NCBI GenBank assembly: GCA_958296445.1
Contig: OY282565.1
Span: forward strand, 2,525,570 to 2,589,569
Length of the DNA stretch: 64,000 nt
Origin: an uncultured Dehalococcoidia bacterium
Lineage (GTDB): Bacteria > Chloroflexota > Dehalococcoidia > Lucifugimonadales > UBA3495
Direction of reading: 5' to 3'
Positions within the stretch are counted from its first letter, which is position 1. The number at the start of each line of letters is the position of its first letter. The notes beneath the pieces are model-generated. The model worked only from the letters and a program-made list of their open reading frames with translations, was not told the DNA's origin and made no database searches. Positions 35,878 to 45,611 of this stretch are shown in pieces. A program made the position numbers and the translations under genes.

Positions 35878-37734
35878 CTATACCACCATTTCCTGCTGCG
35901 GCCGCCGTTCCCGCTCATAACGGGAATAAGTTCCGTTGGCGTAGCGTTGCGCCTCCCCCAAATCCGCCAGTTGTACAATGTTATCCGCCTGCAACTCGCC
36001 CGCCGCGGCTATCTGATTGCGATATTCCCTCAGCGCAACCAGCTTGTTCGATTTGCGTATATTATGATGCGGACACATCGGGGCCCGGTTAAAAATTTCG
36101 TCAATCCCGCCCGCCGATACCGGATCTATATGGTCCAAGTGAAAGTTCCAAGTCTGCCGTATCACCTCCCCGTTGGGCTTGCGATTGGCGAACCCGCAAC
36201 ACCACGCCGTATAACCGGAAAACTCCAGCAACTCCCGCAGCATTTCCTCCTCAGTCATCACCGGCTTTCGTTTCGGCTGCCGGTACTTGCGTTCCGCCAC
36301 CGGCAACGGCGTCAACCCCGCCTGCAACTCCGGCGATTCCCGCTCCGGCAAATCACCCGGCCCGAACACCTGCGCGTACTCGCCCGTCATCACCTGCTGG
36401 CCCACCGTCTCATCATTGCACTTCAGCAACACAAGTTGAGACTTGTTGAATTGCCGCTTGAACACCGTCCACGCCCGGATATTCATATCGCAAGCCACCC
36501 AGCGACGCCCCAGCCGTTCCGCCGCAGTCGCCGCATAAGCGCACCCCGCAAAACAGTCCAACACCACATCCCCCGGGTTAGTGCTGGCATTGATAATACG
36601 CTCCGCCAGCGCAACAGGCTTTTGCGTCGGATAGCCGGTGCGCTCTTTTGCTTGTGGATTGACGGGCGGTATATCTGCCCAGATGTTTCCCGGAATTTGT
36701 CCGGGATTGGCGTCAAGGTATCGCTTGAGGCTTGGCACTTTGCCATTACGCGAGTGGATGATTAGATCAGCATCGGCCAGTGCCTGAAGCCGTTTGATGG
36801 GAGTGTCAATTTTAGTGAACCCCGGTATCAGATTTGATTCTATCCAAAGAGCATAAGGCCCCTTGACTGGTATTGCCCAATGACGGCCTATGTCTGTTGG
36901 ATTGTAGTTTTGCCAAGATTGCCCGCTTTCCCCGCCTGTAACGCCCGGCGCAGTCAAGTCGCCATCCCGGTAAATTCCCCGCTCATCTGAGTAACGGTAA
37001 TGACTAGAGACGTAGCTTTGGGAAAGCGGGATACGGACATTATCTCCATTTATAGGCGTGTCCCCATAGAAAAAAATGGTGTCTTTGACATTGCCGTAAT
37101 AGTCGGCATCGCTATGGGCTGAAGTTCGCTGCCAAGATATTTCGTTTCTGAATTTGTCTACCCCAAACACGGCGTCCAACAGTTGCCGCAGGTATCCATT
37201 GGCGGCGTGGTCACAGTGCAGATACAAATTCCCCGCAGATTTCAGCGCCCGCCGGATTTCAATAAGCCGTATCGCCATAAAGCACAAATACGCCGCCCGC
37301 CCGTCGGAATGAACCACCCGCGTCGTTTCAATCAGACTGTGAATCGCCGGATACTGGTTTTCCAGCGTCTTTACCCAATCCTCGTGAATGTCCGCATCCC
37401 ATCTCCATATATCCTTATACCCGCCCCTGATTTTGTGGTCGGCGGGCCACTCCAGCCCAGCGTCGCCCGCCTGTTCCGGCGTGTTGATTCCCCATTGCGA
37501 CAGCAAGCGCAACTCATTCAGCCGTTCCGCTTCGCTCAAGGGCGGTTTCAGCGTGTCCGCCGTAAAAGTTTCGTTCTTGTCAAAGGGCGGATCTATGCAC
37601 ACCAAGTCAATACATTCGTCATTCAGCGAGCGCAGAAAGTCCAGGTTATCCGCGATATACACCCCGCGGTTGACCGCGTTGAACGGGTATGCCGACGGAG
37701 AATTTTTGCGGCTGGCTTTCCTGCGAGGCGGCAA
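35878..37734 (-). CDS. DNA methyltransferase fused to a C-terminal HNH endonuclease domain
   Basis: TTG at 37734 is favoured because AGGAG lies 7 nt upstream. The 618-residue protein has an N4/N6 DNA methyltransferase of the beta-type order: catalytic DPPF at 48-51 (LVCIDPPFDKN), a TQKPVALAERII segment (370-381) and the SAM motif VVLDCFAGCAYAATAAERLG (390-409). After a linker comes an HNH nuclease-like module at about 510-560: FHLDHIDPVSAGG (His532, Asp534, His535), NRAPMCPHHN (Cys554, His556, His557) and Cys512-Cys513. The fusion could cut and modify DNA in one chain. It is divergent to the histidine kinase gene. Confidence 0.8.
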   Translation of the reverse strand: MPPRRKASRKNSPSAYPFNAVNRGVYIADNLDFLRSLNDECIDLVCIDPPFDKNETFTADTLKPPLSEAERLNELRLLSQWGINTPEQAGDAGLEWPADHKIRGGYKDIWRWDADIHEDWVKTLENQYPAIHSLIETTRVVHSDGRAAYLCFMAIRLIEIRRALKSAGNLYLHCDHAANGYLRQLLDAVFGVDKFRNEISWQRTSAHSDADYYGNVKDTIFFYGDTPINGDNVRIPLSQSYVSSHYRYSDERGIYRDGDLTAPGVTGGESGQSWQNYNPTDIGRHWAIPVKGPYALWIESNLIPGFTKIDTPIKRLQALADADLIIHSRNGKVPSLKRYLDANPGQIPGNIWADIPPVNPQAKERTGYPTQKPVALAERIINASTNPGDVVLDCFAGCAYAATAAERLGRRWVACDMNIRAWTVFKRQFNKSQLVLLKCNDETVGQQVMTGEYAQVFGPGDLPERESPELQAGLTPLPVAERKYRQPKRKPVMTEEEMLRELLEFSGYTAWCCGFANRKPNGEVIRQTWNFHLDHIDPVSAGGIDEIFNRAPMCPHHNIRKSNKLVALREYRNQIAAAGELQADNIVQLADLGEAQRYANGTYSRYERERRPQQEMVV

Positions 37735-37827
37735 GGTTGCGCTCCTATGGGCAGTGGCTTAGTATGGCTGAATGATAGCTTTAGCGCGGAGTAAGTCAAG
37801 GGCCAAGTGTCACTAAGGCCGTCATTT

Positions 37828-38784
37828 ATGAAAATACACCCCCCCCCAAAAATCCTCCAACCCGCCAAAATCGCCGCCGCCGCCGCCATCGCCGCCGGCA
37901 TAGCCTGCCTCGCCCTGGCCCCCGTCATCGGCGCGGCAGCCTTCACCAGCCTATGGGGCATAGAGCCCCTAAGCTACATCGGCGGCATCCTGCTAATTGC
38001 CGGACTAACCGCCGCCGTCCTGGCCTACGCCGCCCAAAACAACGCCACCCCCGCCGAGCAAAACCGCCACTGGATCGAAACCACCCGCCAGTTTTTCGAG
38101 GTATTCGACCACGACCTAGGCCGCCCCCTACGCCGCATCGCCGGCAAAGAACGCGAACTGCGGGCCGCCCTCCAGGCCGCCGGCGAACCCGAAAACCCCG
38201 CCGTCCGCGAACTCCTCGACGAAATCGAGCGCCAGACCCCCAACTTCCGCCTGATGCTCTCCAACATCCAAGTGCTGGTACAACTGCAAGCCCCCGGCGC
38301 CGCCCCCGCCGCCGCCCCGGTAGAACCCTCCGAAGTAGTGCGCCGCATCGCCGACCGCTACACCCCCGTCGCCGCCGAAGCCGACAAAGAAATCACCTGG
38401 TGGGCCGAACCCGCCGACTTCGGTATGGTAGCCTCCGACTCCCACGCCATCGAACACATCGTAACCAACCTAGTAGACAACGCCGTATCCCACGCCTCCA
38501 ACAGCGTCCAAGTCTCCCTGAGCAAAGACAACGCCCAATTCTACGTCACCGTATGGGACGACGGCCCCGGCATCGCCCCCCACTACCTAGACCACCTCTT
38601 CGACCGTGGCTGGACCCCCGAAGTAGGCCGCCGCGAGGAAAAAACCAGCTCCGGCCTAGGGCTATTCATAGCCCGCACCCTAGCCCGTCGCTGCAACGGC
38701 GAAGTAACCGTAGAATCAATAGCCGCCCCCCAACCCAACCACCACACAACATTCCAGCTCGCCCTACCCCTGAAAGCCCAATAA
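37828..38784 (+). CDS. Membrane-anchored sensor histidine kinase
   Basis: The product has two membrane segments near the N-terminus (about 14-38 and 48-69 from ATG 37828) and essentially no periplasmic sensor loop. A HisKA-like helix follows with FFEVFDHDLGRPLRRIAG (the phospho-acceptor His). The HATPase motifs are N-box EHIVTNLVDNAVSHA, G1 VWDDGPGIAP and G2 SSGLGLFIAR. A GTG at 37807 with AAGGG upstream is an alternative start. It probably phosphorylates the response regulator encoded at 34227. The HisKA dimerisation region is divergent. Confidence 0.8.
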   Translation: MKIHPPPKILQPAKIAAAAAIAAGIACLALAPVIGAAAFTSLWGIEPLSYIGGILLIAGLTAAVLAYAAQNNATPAEQNRHWIETTRQFFEVFDHDLGRPLRRIAGKERELRAALQAAGEPENPAVRELLDEIERQTPNFRLMLSNIQVLVQLQAPGAAPAAAPVEPSEVVRRIADRYTPVAAEADKEITWWAEPADFGMVASDSHAIEHIVTNLVDNAVSHASNSVQVSLSKDNAQFYVTVWDDGPGIAPHYLDHLFDRGWTPEVGRREEKTSSGLGLFIARTLARRCNGEVTVESIAAPQPNHHTTFQLALPLKAQ

Positions 38785-38888
38785 AGCCCCCAACCCCGAA
38801 AATCAACCCAAACCAAGGCGCATCCCGCCCCCGAAGCCCAGCAAACCACCCAACCCAAACCGGGGCCTATCCCGCCCCCTGAGACGCA

Positions 38889-39500
38889 GTGAAGCATCCT
38901 TTCCCCGCCCCGTCCTGCCTGTTCCTAACCGCCGCGGCCCTGCTGCTGGCCGCCCTGCTCGGCTGCGTAACCCCCCTGCCGCGTCCCGGCGCAACCCCCA
39001 CCCCCGCCCCGTCCCCCGCCGTAACCCTCACGCCGACACCCACAACCGCCCCTACCGCCACCCCGCAGCCCACCCCCACCCCCCAGCCAACCGCCGCGCC
39101 CACAACAACCGCGCCCACCCCCAACCCTACCCCCACGCCGTCCCCCACCCCCACCCCGCAACCCACCGCCGCCCCCACCCTCGCGCCCACAACGCAACCC
39201 CCCCAAACCCCCACCCCCGAGCCAACCCGCCAGCCCCAACCCTTCCTGCTGGTAATCACCGAACCGCAAAACGAAAGCGTAGTTTTCAACCCCAACCTCT
39301 CCCTATCCGGGCGCACCGCCCCCAACGCCATCGTCAGCATCAACGGCGAATCAACATCCGTAGACCAGTCCGGCAACTTCTCCACCACCGTCACCCTAGA
39401 GCAGGGCCCCAACCTAATCGACGTAGTAGCCACCAGCGAAAACGGCGCAACCACCCGAGGCAAAGTAGTATTCGTAATCTACCGCCCCCCCAACCAATAA
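38889..39500 (+). CDS. Thr/Pro-linker lipoprotein with an Ig-like domain
   Basis: The 203-residue protein starts at GTG 38889, has a hydrophobic signal with lipobox LLGC (Cys26), then a long Thr/Pro/Ala linker (about 30-115) of TPTP/QPT units. The C-terminal ~85 residues form one Ig-like domain ([19 protein letters not shown], a [19 protein letters not shown] segment and the [17 protein letters not shown] pattern). This resembles bacterial glucodextranase-B-type Ig repeats. It should be displayed outside the membrane; the binding partner is unknown. Confidence 0.75.
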   Translation: MKHPFPAPSCLFLTAAALLLAALLGCVTPLPRPGATPTPAPSPAVTLTPTPTTAPTATPQPTPTPQPTAAPTTTAPTPNPTPTPSPTPTPQPTAAPTLAPTTQPPQTPTPEPTRQPQPFLLVITEPQNESVVFNPNLSLSGRTAPNAIVSINGESTSVDQSGNFSTTVTLEQGPNLIDVVATSENGATTRGKVVFVIYRPPNQ

Positions 39501-39645
39501 CCCCAAGCGCGTAACACTGAGGTAACTGAACCAATCCCAAAATCGCAACCCGTAGGGGCGCACAACCGCCCTCCCCAACCCTGCCCATCAACCAAACCGC
39601 CCATAATCAAAACACCCGGCCCGAAAACGCCCAACCTGAAATAAA

Positions 39646-42600
39646 ATGACAACCCCAAAAACCAACAACACCGGCAAAAAACGCGGATGGAGAGCCGCCA
39701 CTCTCCTATCCGCCATCCTTCTTGCCGCCTTCCTGTCCCTAACCGCAACCGCCCCCGGCCCATACCCCGCCGCCGCCCAAACCCAACCCGCCCCCCAATG
39801 GCGCACCGTCCTGGGCGGCCCCAACGACGAATTCGCCCACGCCGTAGCCCTAGCCAACGACGGCGGCTACGTCATCGCCGGCGAAACCCGCTCCCACGGC
39901 GCCGGCTCCCAAGACGGCTGGCTGGTCAAGCTCAACGCCCAAGGCCAACAGCTATGGGCCAAAGCCTACGGCGGCCCCGAAAGCGACGTCATCTACGCCG
40001 TCCAGCGAACCTCCGACGGCGGCTACATCCTAGCCGGCGCCACCCGTTCCCTGCCCAACGCCGCCAGCGGGCCGCCAGGCCGAGGCACCCCCCAAAGCGA
40101 CTTCTGGCTAATCAAAACCGCCCCCAACGGCGCAGTCCAATGGCAGCGCAGCTACGGCAACTCCGAACAGCCCCGCCCCCCCGCAATGGGCACAACCTCC
40201 GACATCGCCCACGCCGTCCGCCAAACCCGCGACGGCGGCTACATCCTAGCCGGAAGCTCCGCCGGTTCCTCCGGCGTCGGCGTCTGGCTCCTGCGAACCA
40301 GCCCCGACGGAACCCTGCTCTGGAGCCGCAACCCCGGCGCCGCCACCAGCGCAGTCGCCTACGACGTCGCCCAAACCCCCGACGGCGGATTCGTCATCGC
40401 CGGCCGCTCCAACTCCCCCAACCGCGGCACCGACGCCCTGCTCATTAAAACCGACGCCGACGGCAACACCGCCTGGACTAAATACATCGGCGGCCGGTAC
40501 AACGACGACGCCCGCTCCCTAGTGCTAACCGCCGACGGCGGCTATGCCCTAGCCGGCTTCACCTGGTCCGACAGCGCCGGACTGTCCGACTTCTGGCTGG
40601 TAAAAACCGCCGCCAACGGCGCCCGCCAATGGCAGCGCTCCTTCGGCGGCGTAGCCCGCGACGCCGCCCACTCCCTCATTCACACTAGCGACGGCGGCTT
40701 CGCCCTAGCCGGATGGTCCGAATCCTTCAGCGGCGGCGGCCGCTTCTGGGTAATCAAAACCGGCCCCTCCGGTATACTCCAATGGAGCCAAGCCTACCCC
40801 CAAACGCCCCTAGCCAACACCCCCCCCAACGGCCTTTCCGCCGGCGCCCGCGCCATCGCCCAAACCGAGGACAACGGCTTTATCATCGCCGGATGGGCCG
40901 AAGCCATCCAAGGCCCCCGCGACATCCTAGCCGTCAAAACCGCCCCCGTAGGCGACCGTCCCGCCGCCGCCCCGGGCCCGGTAGTAACCCTGCAAAACAC
41001 CGGCCCATCCCCCATCACCTCCGCCGCCGTGCAATTCGCCACCCCCTCCGGCCCGCCCCTGCGCTTCTGGCGCAACGGGCGTCTCCTAGACCGCGACAAC
41101 CCCCTCCCCGCCGGGGCCACCGCCTGCACCCAACCCGCCCCGTTGCTGCTTTCCGGCGCCACCCTGACCCTCGACCAAATAGGCGCCTTCGAGTCCGTCT
41201 ACCTCAACGCCCTGTCCGGCCAATCGCCCCCGCCGGCCGCCCAGATAAACGGAACCGCCATCCCCTTCAACTTCCCCGCCGACGGCATCGCCGGAAATTT
41301 CGCCGTAGTATTCCCGTCCCCCTGCGAGCGCAGCGACCGCCTGCTGGCCGAGGGCCCGTCCGCCCCCGTCGGCCTCACCGCCGCAGTTTCCGAAACCTAC
41401 CCCGGCGCCATCGCCCTAGACTGGAGCGACAGCCCCGCCGCCGACGTGTCCGGCTATGCCGTCTACTACGCCCGCAAAAGCTCCGGCCCCTTCCCCGTCC
41501 TATTCCGGCAAATGGCCTGGATGCTACCCGAATCCGCCTATATCGACTTCGGCCCCGGCGACGGCGCAACCTATTACTACGCCGTAAGCGCCATCAACCC
41601 CCGCGGCCTAGAATCCCCCAAATCCGCCGTAGCCTCCGTTACCTCCCTAGACGTCACCCCACCCGACCCCCCCACCGGCCTGCGCCTAGTCACCGCCGAC
41701 CGCGCCGCCGGAAGGGCCCGCCTAGAGTGGAACATAAGCTCCGGCGACGTAATCAAAGGCTATCGCCTCTACCGGCAAGACGGCGACGGCCCCACCGCCC
41801 CCATAACCGGCCTGCTTTTCGGCCCCCGCTTCGAGGACTGGAGCCTGCCCAAAACCGGCGATTTCACCTACTCCGTCACCGCCATTGACCTGTCCGGCAA
41901 CGAATCCCGCCCATCAGCCATCGCCCCCCCCGAACTCGACTTTTTCGGCGACGTCCTAGAAGTGCGCCGCAACTTCACCGGCGGCGGACGGCTGATAGTA
42001 AACACCAACCGCGGCCGCGTAGACGTCACAATCCTGCCCACTACCGAAATCAGCGTCCCCAACCGCCCCAACGCCGGACTCGACGCCCTAGAGCTGGGCG
42101 ACCCCGTAGCCGTAATCCTCAACGCCGACGGCCACGCCGCCCAACAAGTGCATCTGGTGCCGTCCCAAACCCGCAACCGCCACCTAGCCGGCCGGGTCAT
42201 CCGCCTCAGCGAAACCGAAATCGTCATCCAGCCAACCGCCCCCGCCAGCCAGCCGGTAACCCTGCCCCTTTCCGGTTCCGCCCAAATCAAACTGCACCGC
42301 GGCGTAACCGAACTGGCCGCAAACGCCTTCGTAATCGTGTCCTACCTGCCCGCCGACGCCCAATCCCCCCCAACCGTCAAAGAAATTAACGTCATCCCCG
42401 CCCAACAGACGCCGGCCCCCGACGAAACCGGCGCCCCGCCCCAACCGCCCGGCAACGTAGCCGTCCTGCGCGGCGTCTTTCAGGGCATCAGCCCCGAAAA
42501 CGCCAGCCTCATCCTGTCCTCCATCCCAATATCCCTAGACACCCACACCGTAATGGCCGCCGGACTGTCCGTAGGCGAGGACGTCGTAGTGGAAGCCCTG

Positions 42601-44247
42601 CTCCTCCCCGACGGTTCCCTCCTAGCCCGCCGCGTCGCCCAAGACGACGGCGCCGGGCAGATCGCCGCCCGCACCGTCCTGCGCGGCGTATACCAAAGCC
42701 GCGACCCCTACTTCGGCGCCACCGGCGCCGGTAACTGGACCATCAGCGGCGCAACCGTGCTGGTTGACCGCCGCACCTACACCAACGCCCTGCCCCGCCC
42801 CGGCCAGCGCGTAAAAGTAAGCGCCATCCTGCGGGATGACGGCTCCCTACACGCCCGCGAAATCGAAACCCAAACCGACTCCGAACCCCCCCAAGGCCAA
42901 CATACCGTCTGGCTGGAAGGCGTTTTCCGCCAAATCACCCCCGCCGGCGCTTGGGACGTAGGCGGCATCCCCGTCGAAGTCAACGCCACTACCGTCCTGT
43001 CCGGCCGCCCGTCCGTAGGCCGCCGCGTCGCCGTAACCGCCACCCACCGCAACGGAACCCTGCTCGCCGCCCAAGTTTCCGCCGCCCCCTCCGACGCCAC
43101 CCAGCCAATCCGCGCCGCCACCATCCGCGGCATCGTCCAGCGCGAACCCGACGGCGCCAAGCTCGTTGTAGACGGCATAACCATCGCCCTAAGCGGCCTC
43201 ACCAAAACCCTGGGCAACATCCACGTCGGCTCCACCGTAACCGTCAAAGCCGAAATCCAGACCGACGGCTCCCTAATAGCCCGCGAAGTAGCCGAAACCG
43301 GCCCCGAGGACGAAACCGGCGAAACCCGCGCCAACCCCGTAGACATCGAAGGCCGCATCGAGCGCGTCGCAGCCGACGGCGGCTTGCTGGTCAACGGCAT
43401 CCCCGTCACCATCAGCGCCCTCACCGAAATAGACCCCGCCCTCAAGTACGGCATCTTTGTCGGCGCCCCGGTGCAAGTGCGCGGACTGCTCCAGCGCGAT
43501 GGCTCCGTCCTGGCCCGCGAAATCCTAGGCTACGGCCCCGACGTCACCGGCGGCACCGAAGCCGCCATCGAGGGCGTGATAACCGGCATAGCCACCGACC
43601 CCGACGGCCAAGTATCCGGCTTCGTAATAGACGGCATCCCCGTAGCCATAGACCGCCTAACCCGCATAGAACCCGAACTGGCCGCCGGAGTAGCCGTATC
43701 CGTTCAGGCCATCGTCATCGGCGGCCAAATCCTGGCCGTCACCGTCGAATCCCAGCCCCTAGGCAACATCGGCGTCATCCCCCGCGTCCAAATGCAGGGC
43801 GTAGTGGAAAATATGCCCTCCAGCCCCGTCCCCCTACCCCTAGACGTCACCGTCAACGGCGTAACCGTCCGAATCTCCGTCGGCACCCGAATCACCGGCT
43901 CCCTAACCCCCGGCGCCGTAATCAAGGCCACCGGCCGAATATCCAACGGCGTTTTCCAGGCCCAACAAATCGAGCGCATAGACGCCCACGGCTACCAAGA
44001 CGCCGAACCCCCCGCCCGCTTCAACATCCAGGGCATCCTCCAAGAAGCCCGCCTAGACAGCGAAGGCCGCCCCGACAACCTCCTGGTATCCGGCGAGCGC
44101 ATCATCGTAGAACCCCTAACCGTATTCCACAACCAAGTATTCGTAGGCGACACCGTATCCGTCCAGGGAGTAATAACCAACGCCACCCTAATAGCCACCC
44201 AAATAACCCTACTCCAAAGCGCCAGCCCCAACCCACCACCACCCTAA
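39646..44247 (+). CDS. Large secreted protein: propeller repeats, FN3-like and tandem DUF5666-like domains
   Basis: The 1533-residue protein has a signal peptide (about 1-45, cleaved near PAAAQ). Residues about 50-435 hold seven blades marked by DGGY(V/I)(I/L)AG (for example SDGGYILAGATRS, PDGGFVIAGRSNS, ADGGYALAGFTWS). About 565-770 is two FN3-like domains (AIALDWSDSPAADVSGYAVYY and a second with GYRLYRQDGDG). From about 785 on there are nine or ten DUF5666-like units opening with (L/I)(R/E)G(V/I) patterns, such as LRGVFQGISPEN and IEGVITGIATDP. It is probably an extracellular or envelope-attached protein; its function is unknown. Confidence 0.78.
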   Translation: MTTPKTNNTGKKRGWRAATLLSAILLAAFLSLTATAPGPYPAAAQTQPAPQWRTVLGGPNDEFAHAVALANDGGYVIAGETRSHGAGSQDGWLVKLNAQGQQLWAKAYGGPESDVIYAVQRTSDGGYILAGATRSLPNAASGPPGRGTPQSDFWLIKTAPNGAVQWQRSYGNSEQPRPPAMGTTSDIAHAVRQTRDGGYILAGSSAGSSGVGVWLLRTSPDGTLLWSRNPGAATSAVAYDVAQTPDGGFVIAGRSNSPNRGTDALLIKTDADGNTAWTKYIGGRYNDDARSLVLTADGGYALAGFTWSDSAGLSDFWLVKTAANGARQWQRSFGGVARDAAHSLIHTSDGGFALAGWSESFSGGGRFWVIKTGPSGILQWSQAYPQTPLANTPPNGLSAGARAIAQTEDNGFIIAGWAEAIQGPRDILAVKTAPVGDRPAAAPGPVVTLQNTGPSPITSAAVQFATPSGPPLRFWRNGRLLDRDNPLPAGATACTQPAPLLLSGATLTLDQIGAFESVYLNALSGQSPPPAAQINGTAIPFNFPADGIAGNFAVVFPSPCERSDRLLAEGPSAPVGLTAAVSETYPGAIALDWSDSPAADVSGYAVYYARKSSGPFPVLFRQMAWMLPESAYIDFGPGDGATYYYAVSAINPRGLESPKSAVASVTSLDVTPPDPPTGLRLVTADRAAGRARLEWNISSGDVIKGYRLYRQDGDGPTAPITGLLFGPRFEDWSLPKTGDFTYSVTAIDLSGNESRPSAIAPPELDFFGDVLEVRRNFTGGGRLIVNTNRGRVDVTILPTTEISVPNRPNAGLDALELGDPVAVILNADGHAAQQVHLVPSQTRNRHLAGRVIRLSETEIVIQPTAPASQPVTLPLSGSAQIKLHRGVTELAANAFVIVSYLPADAQSPPTVKEINVIPAQQTPAPDETGAPPQPPGNVAVLRGVFQGISPENASLILSSIPISLDTHTVMAAGLSVGEDVVVEALLLPDGSLLARRVAQDDGAGQIAARTVLRGVYQSRDPYFGATGAGNWTISGATVLVDRRTYTNALPRPGQRVKVSAILRDDGSLHAREIETQTDSEPPQGQHTVWLEGVFRQITPAGAWDVGGIPVEVNATTVLSGRPSVGRRVAVTATHRNGTLLAAQVSAAPSDATQPIRAATIRGIVQREPDGAKLVVDGITIALSGLTKTLGNIHVGSTVTVKAEIQTDGSLIAREVAETGPEDETGETRANPVDIEGRIERVAADGGLLVNGIPVTISALTEIDPALKYGIFVGAPVQVRGLLQRDGSVLAREILGYGPDVTGGTEAAIEGVITGIATDPDGQVSGFVIDGIPVAIDRLTRIEPELAAGVAVSVQAIVIGGQILAVTVESQPLGNIGVIPRVQMQGVVENMPSSPVPLPLDVTVNGVTVRISVGTRITGSLTPGAVIKATGRISNGVFQAQQIERIDAHGYQDAEPPARFNIQGILQEARLDSEGRPDNLLVSGERIIVEPLTVFHNQVFVGDTVSVQGVITNATLIATQITLLQSASPNPPPP

Positions 44248-44354
44248 CCGTTATGTCCCTCTGCGCCCTCTGCGCCACCTCTGCGCCCTCTGCGTTTCCC
44301 CTTATTTAGCCCTTTTGCTGTACAATCCCCCAAAACCCCCAACCGGCGGTGTAA
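44248..44354. repeat. CTCTGCGCCCTCTGCG repeats
   Basis: Three or four CTCTGCGCC(C/A) steps lie directly after the large secreted protein gene. They are the same family as the repeat at 3710-3800. They could terminate transcription only weakly, as there is no T-run. Confidence 0.55.
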
Positions 44355-45611
44355 ATGCTGGAACCCGAAATACTCAAACAAGGCGACGAATCAGGCAACC
44401 GAATGATCATCAAATACACCGCCCCAGCATCCGGCGCGGCAGTATGGGCCCTAGGCATTCCCCAAGCCTGGGAAACGCCCCTAGGCCCAACCTGGTGCTA
44501 CCTAGTCGAGGACGAACAGCTAACCGTCATAGACCCCGGCTGCCACGGCTCCGAGCAACACCTGTCCGAAGGACTCGAATATCTAGGCTACTCCCTGAAC
44601 GCCGTGCAACGCATAGTAGTAACCCACGGCCACATGGATCACGACGGCGGCTGCCTAAGCGTAGTAAAAGCCAGCGGCGCCGAGCTATGGGCCCACGAAA
44701 TCTACGGCAGCCTGCTACTGGAAGATCGCTGGGAACGGGAAACGAGCTGGCGCCAACAAATCACCGGCTTTCAAGCCTTCGAGAACTCCGAAACCGTAGA
44801 GCGAGTAAAAGAGCACCACCACCGCTCCCGGCAATTGACCCTCGACCGCAAAGTAACCGACGGCCTACGCTCCGGCAACCTAACCTACTACTACACCCCC
44901 GGCCACTCCCCCGACGAACTCTGCATCCAATTCCACAACCTTATGTTCACCGGCGACCACATCCTGCCCCAAATCACCCCCCACCCCTCCGTAGCCCGCA
45001 GCCACGCCACCTTCCGCTCCAGCCTCCCCCAACCCTACCGCACCACCAACCACATATACGGCCTGAAAGCAATGCTACGCTCCCTCCTCCGCGTAGCCGC
45101 AATGAACACCACCAACCCCCCACCCAACAACGCCAACACAACCGCAATGCACGCCAACCACCCACCCAACAACGCCAACACAGCCGCAAGAAACCCCAGC
45201 CAGCCGCCCAACAACGCCAACATAGCCGTCCTCCCCGCCCATCGCGCCTACTACCGCGGCCAATTCAACCTAGTAGGGCTAGAGCGGGCCACCGAAATCG
45301 TCCAACACCACATAACCCGCTGCCACGACCTCCTAAACATCCTAAAGCAGGGCCCCCGCGACCTAGTTTCCCTAACCCGCGACCACTTCTCCCACCGCGA
45401 ACTAGCCGACAGCAACTTCTTCCTAGCCCTAACCGAAGTAATCAGCCACCTAGAACTCCTACAAGAAACCGGCGACATCACCACAACCACCCCCCAAGCC
45501 CTACTACAACCCAACAACAAAATACACTGGAACGGCACCGAATCCTTCCCCAACTTCATAACCAACCTAGCCCCCCAACCCACCACCACCCCACACCCCC
45601 CAATCCCGTAG
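44355..45611 (+). CDS. Metallo-beta-lactamase-fold hydrolase with an in-frame repeat insert
   Basis: The 418-residue protein has the MBL signature VVTHGHMDHDGG (about 88-99), upstream VIDPG, downstream YYTPGHSPDELCI and MFTGDHILP, all expected zinc ligands. ATG 44355 is used. Residues about 250-295 are a low-complexity insert of three 14-residue units (PPNNANT...), encoded by a 42-bp tandem repeat starting near 45121, 45163 and 45205. After it the sequence returns to MBL-like AHRAYYRGQFNLV and a helical C-terminal domain (about 300-390). The family hydrolyses thioesters, lactams or nucleic acids; the helical tail resembles lactamase-like beta-2 proteins. Confidence 0.8.
   Translation: MLEPEILKQGDESGNRMIIKYTAPASGAAVWALGIPQAWETPLGPTWCYLVEDEQLTVIDPGCHGSEQHLSEGLEYLGYSLNAVQRIVVTHGHMDHDGGCLSVVKASGAELWAHEIYGSLLLEDRWERETSWRQQITGFQAFENSETVERVKEHHHRSRQLTLDRKVTDGLRSGNLTYYYTPGHSPDELCIQFHNLMFTGDHILPQITPHPSVARSHATFRSSLPQPYRTTNHIYGLKAMLRSLLRVAAMNTTNPPPNNANTTAMHANHPPNNANTAARNPSQPPNNANIAVLPAHRAYYRGQFNLVGLERATEIVQHHITRCHDLLNILKQGPRDLVSLTRDHFSHRELADSNFFLALTEVISHLELLQETGDITTTTPQALLQPNNKIHWNGTESFPNFITNLAPQPTTTPHPPIP

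Noticed and set aside
42951..44309. Arg/Pro/His-rich plus-strand frame inside the large secreted protein gene
   Set aside because: It is the shifted frame of a GC-rich gene; its composition is typical of such shadows and the main frame carries clear domains.
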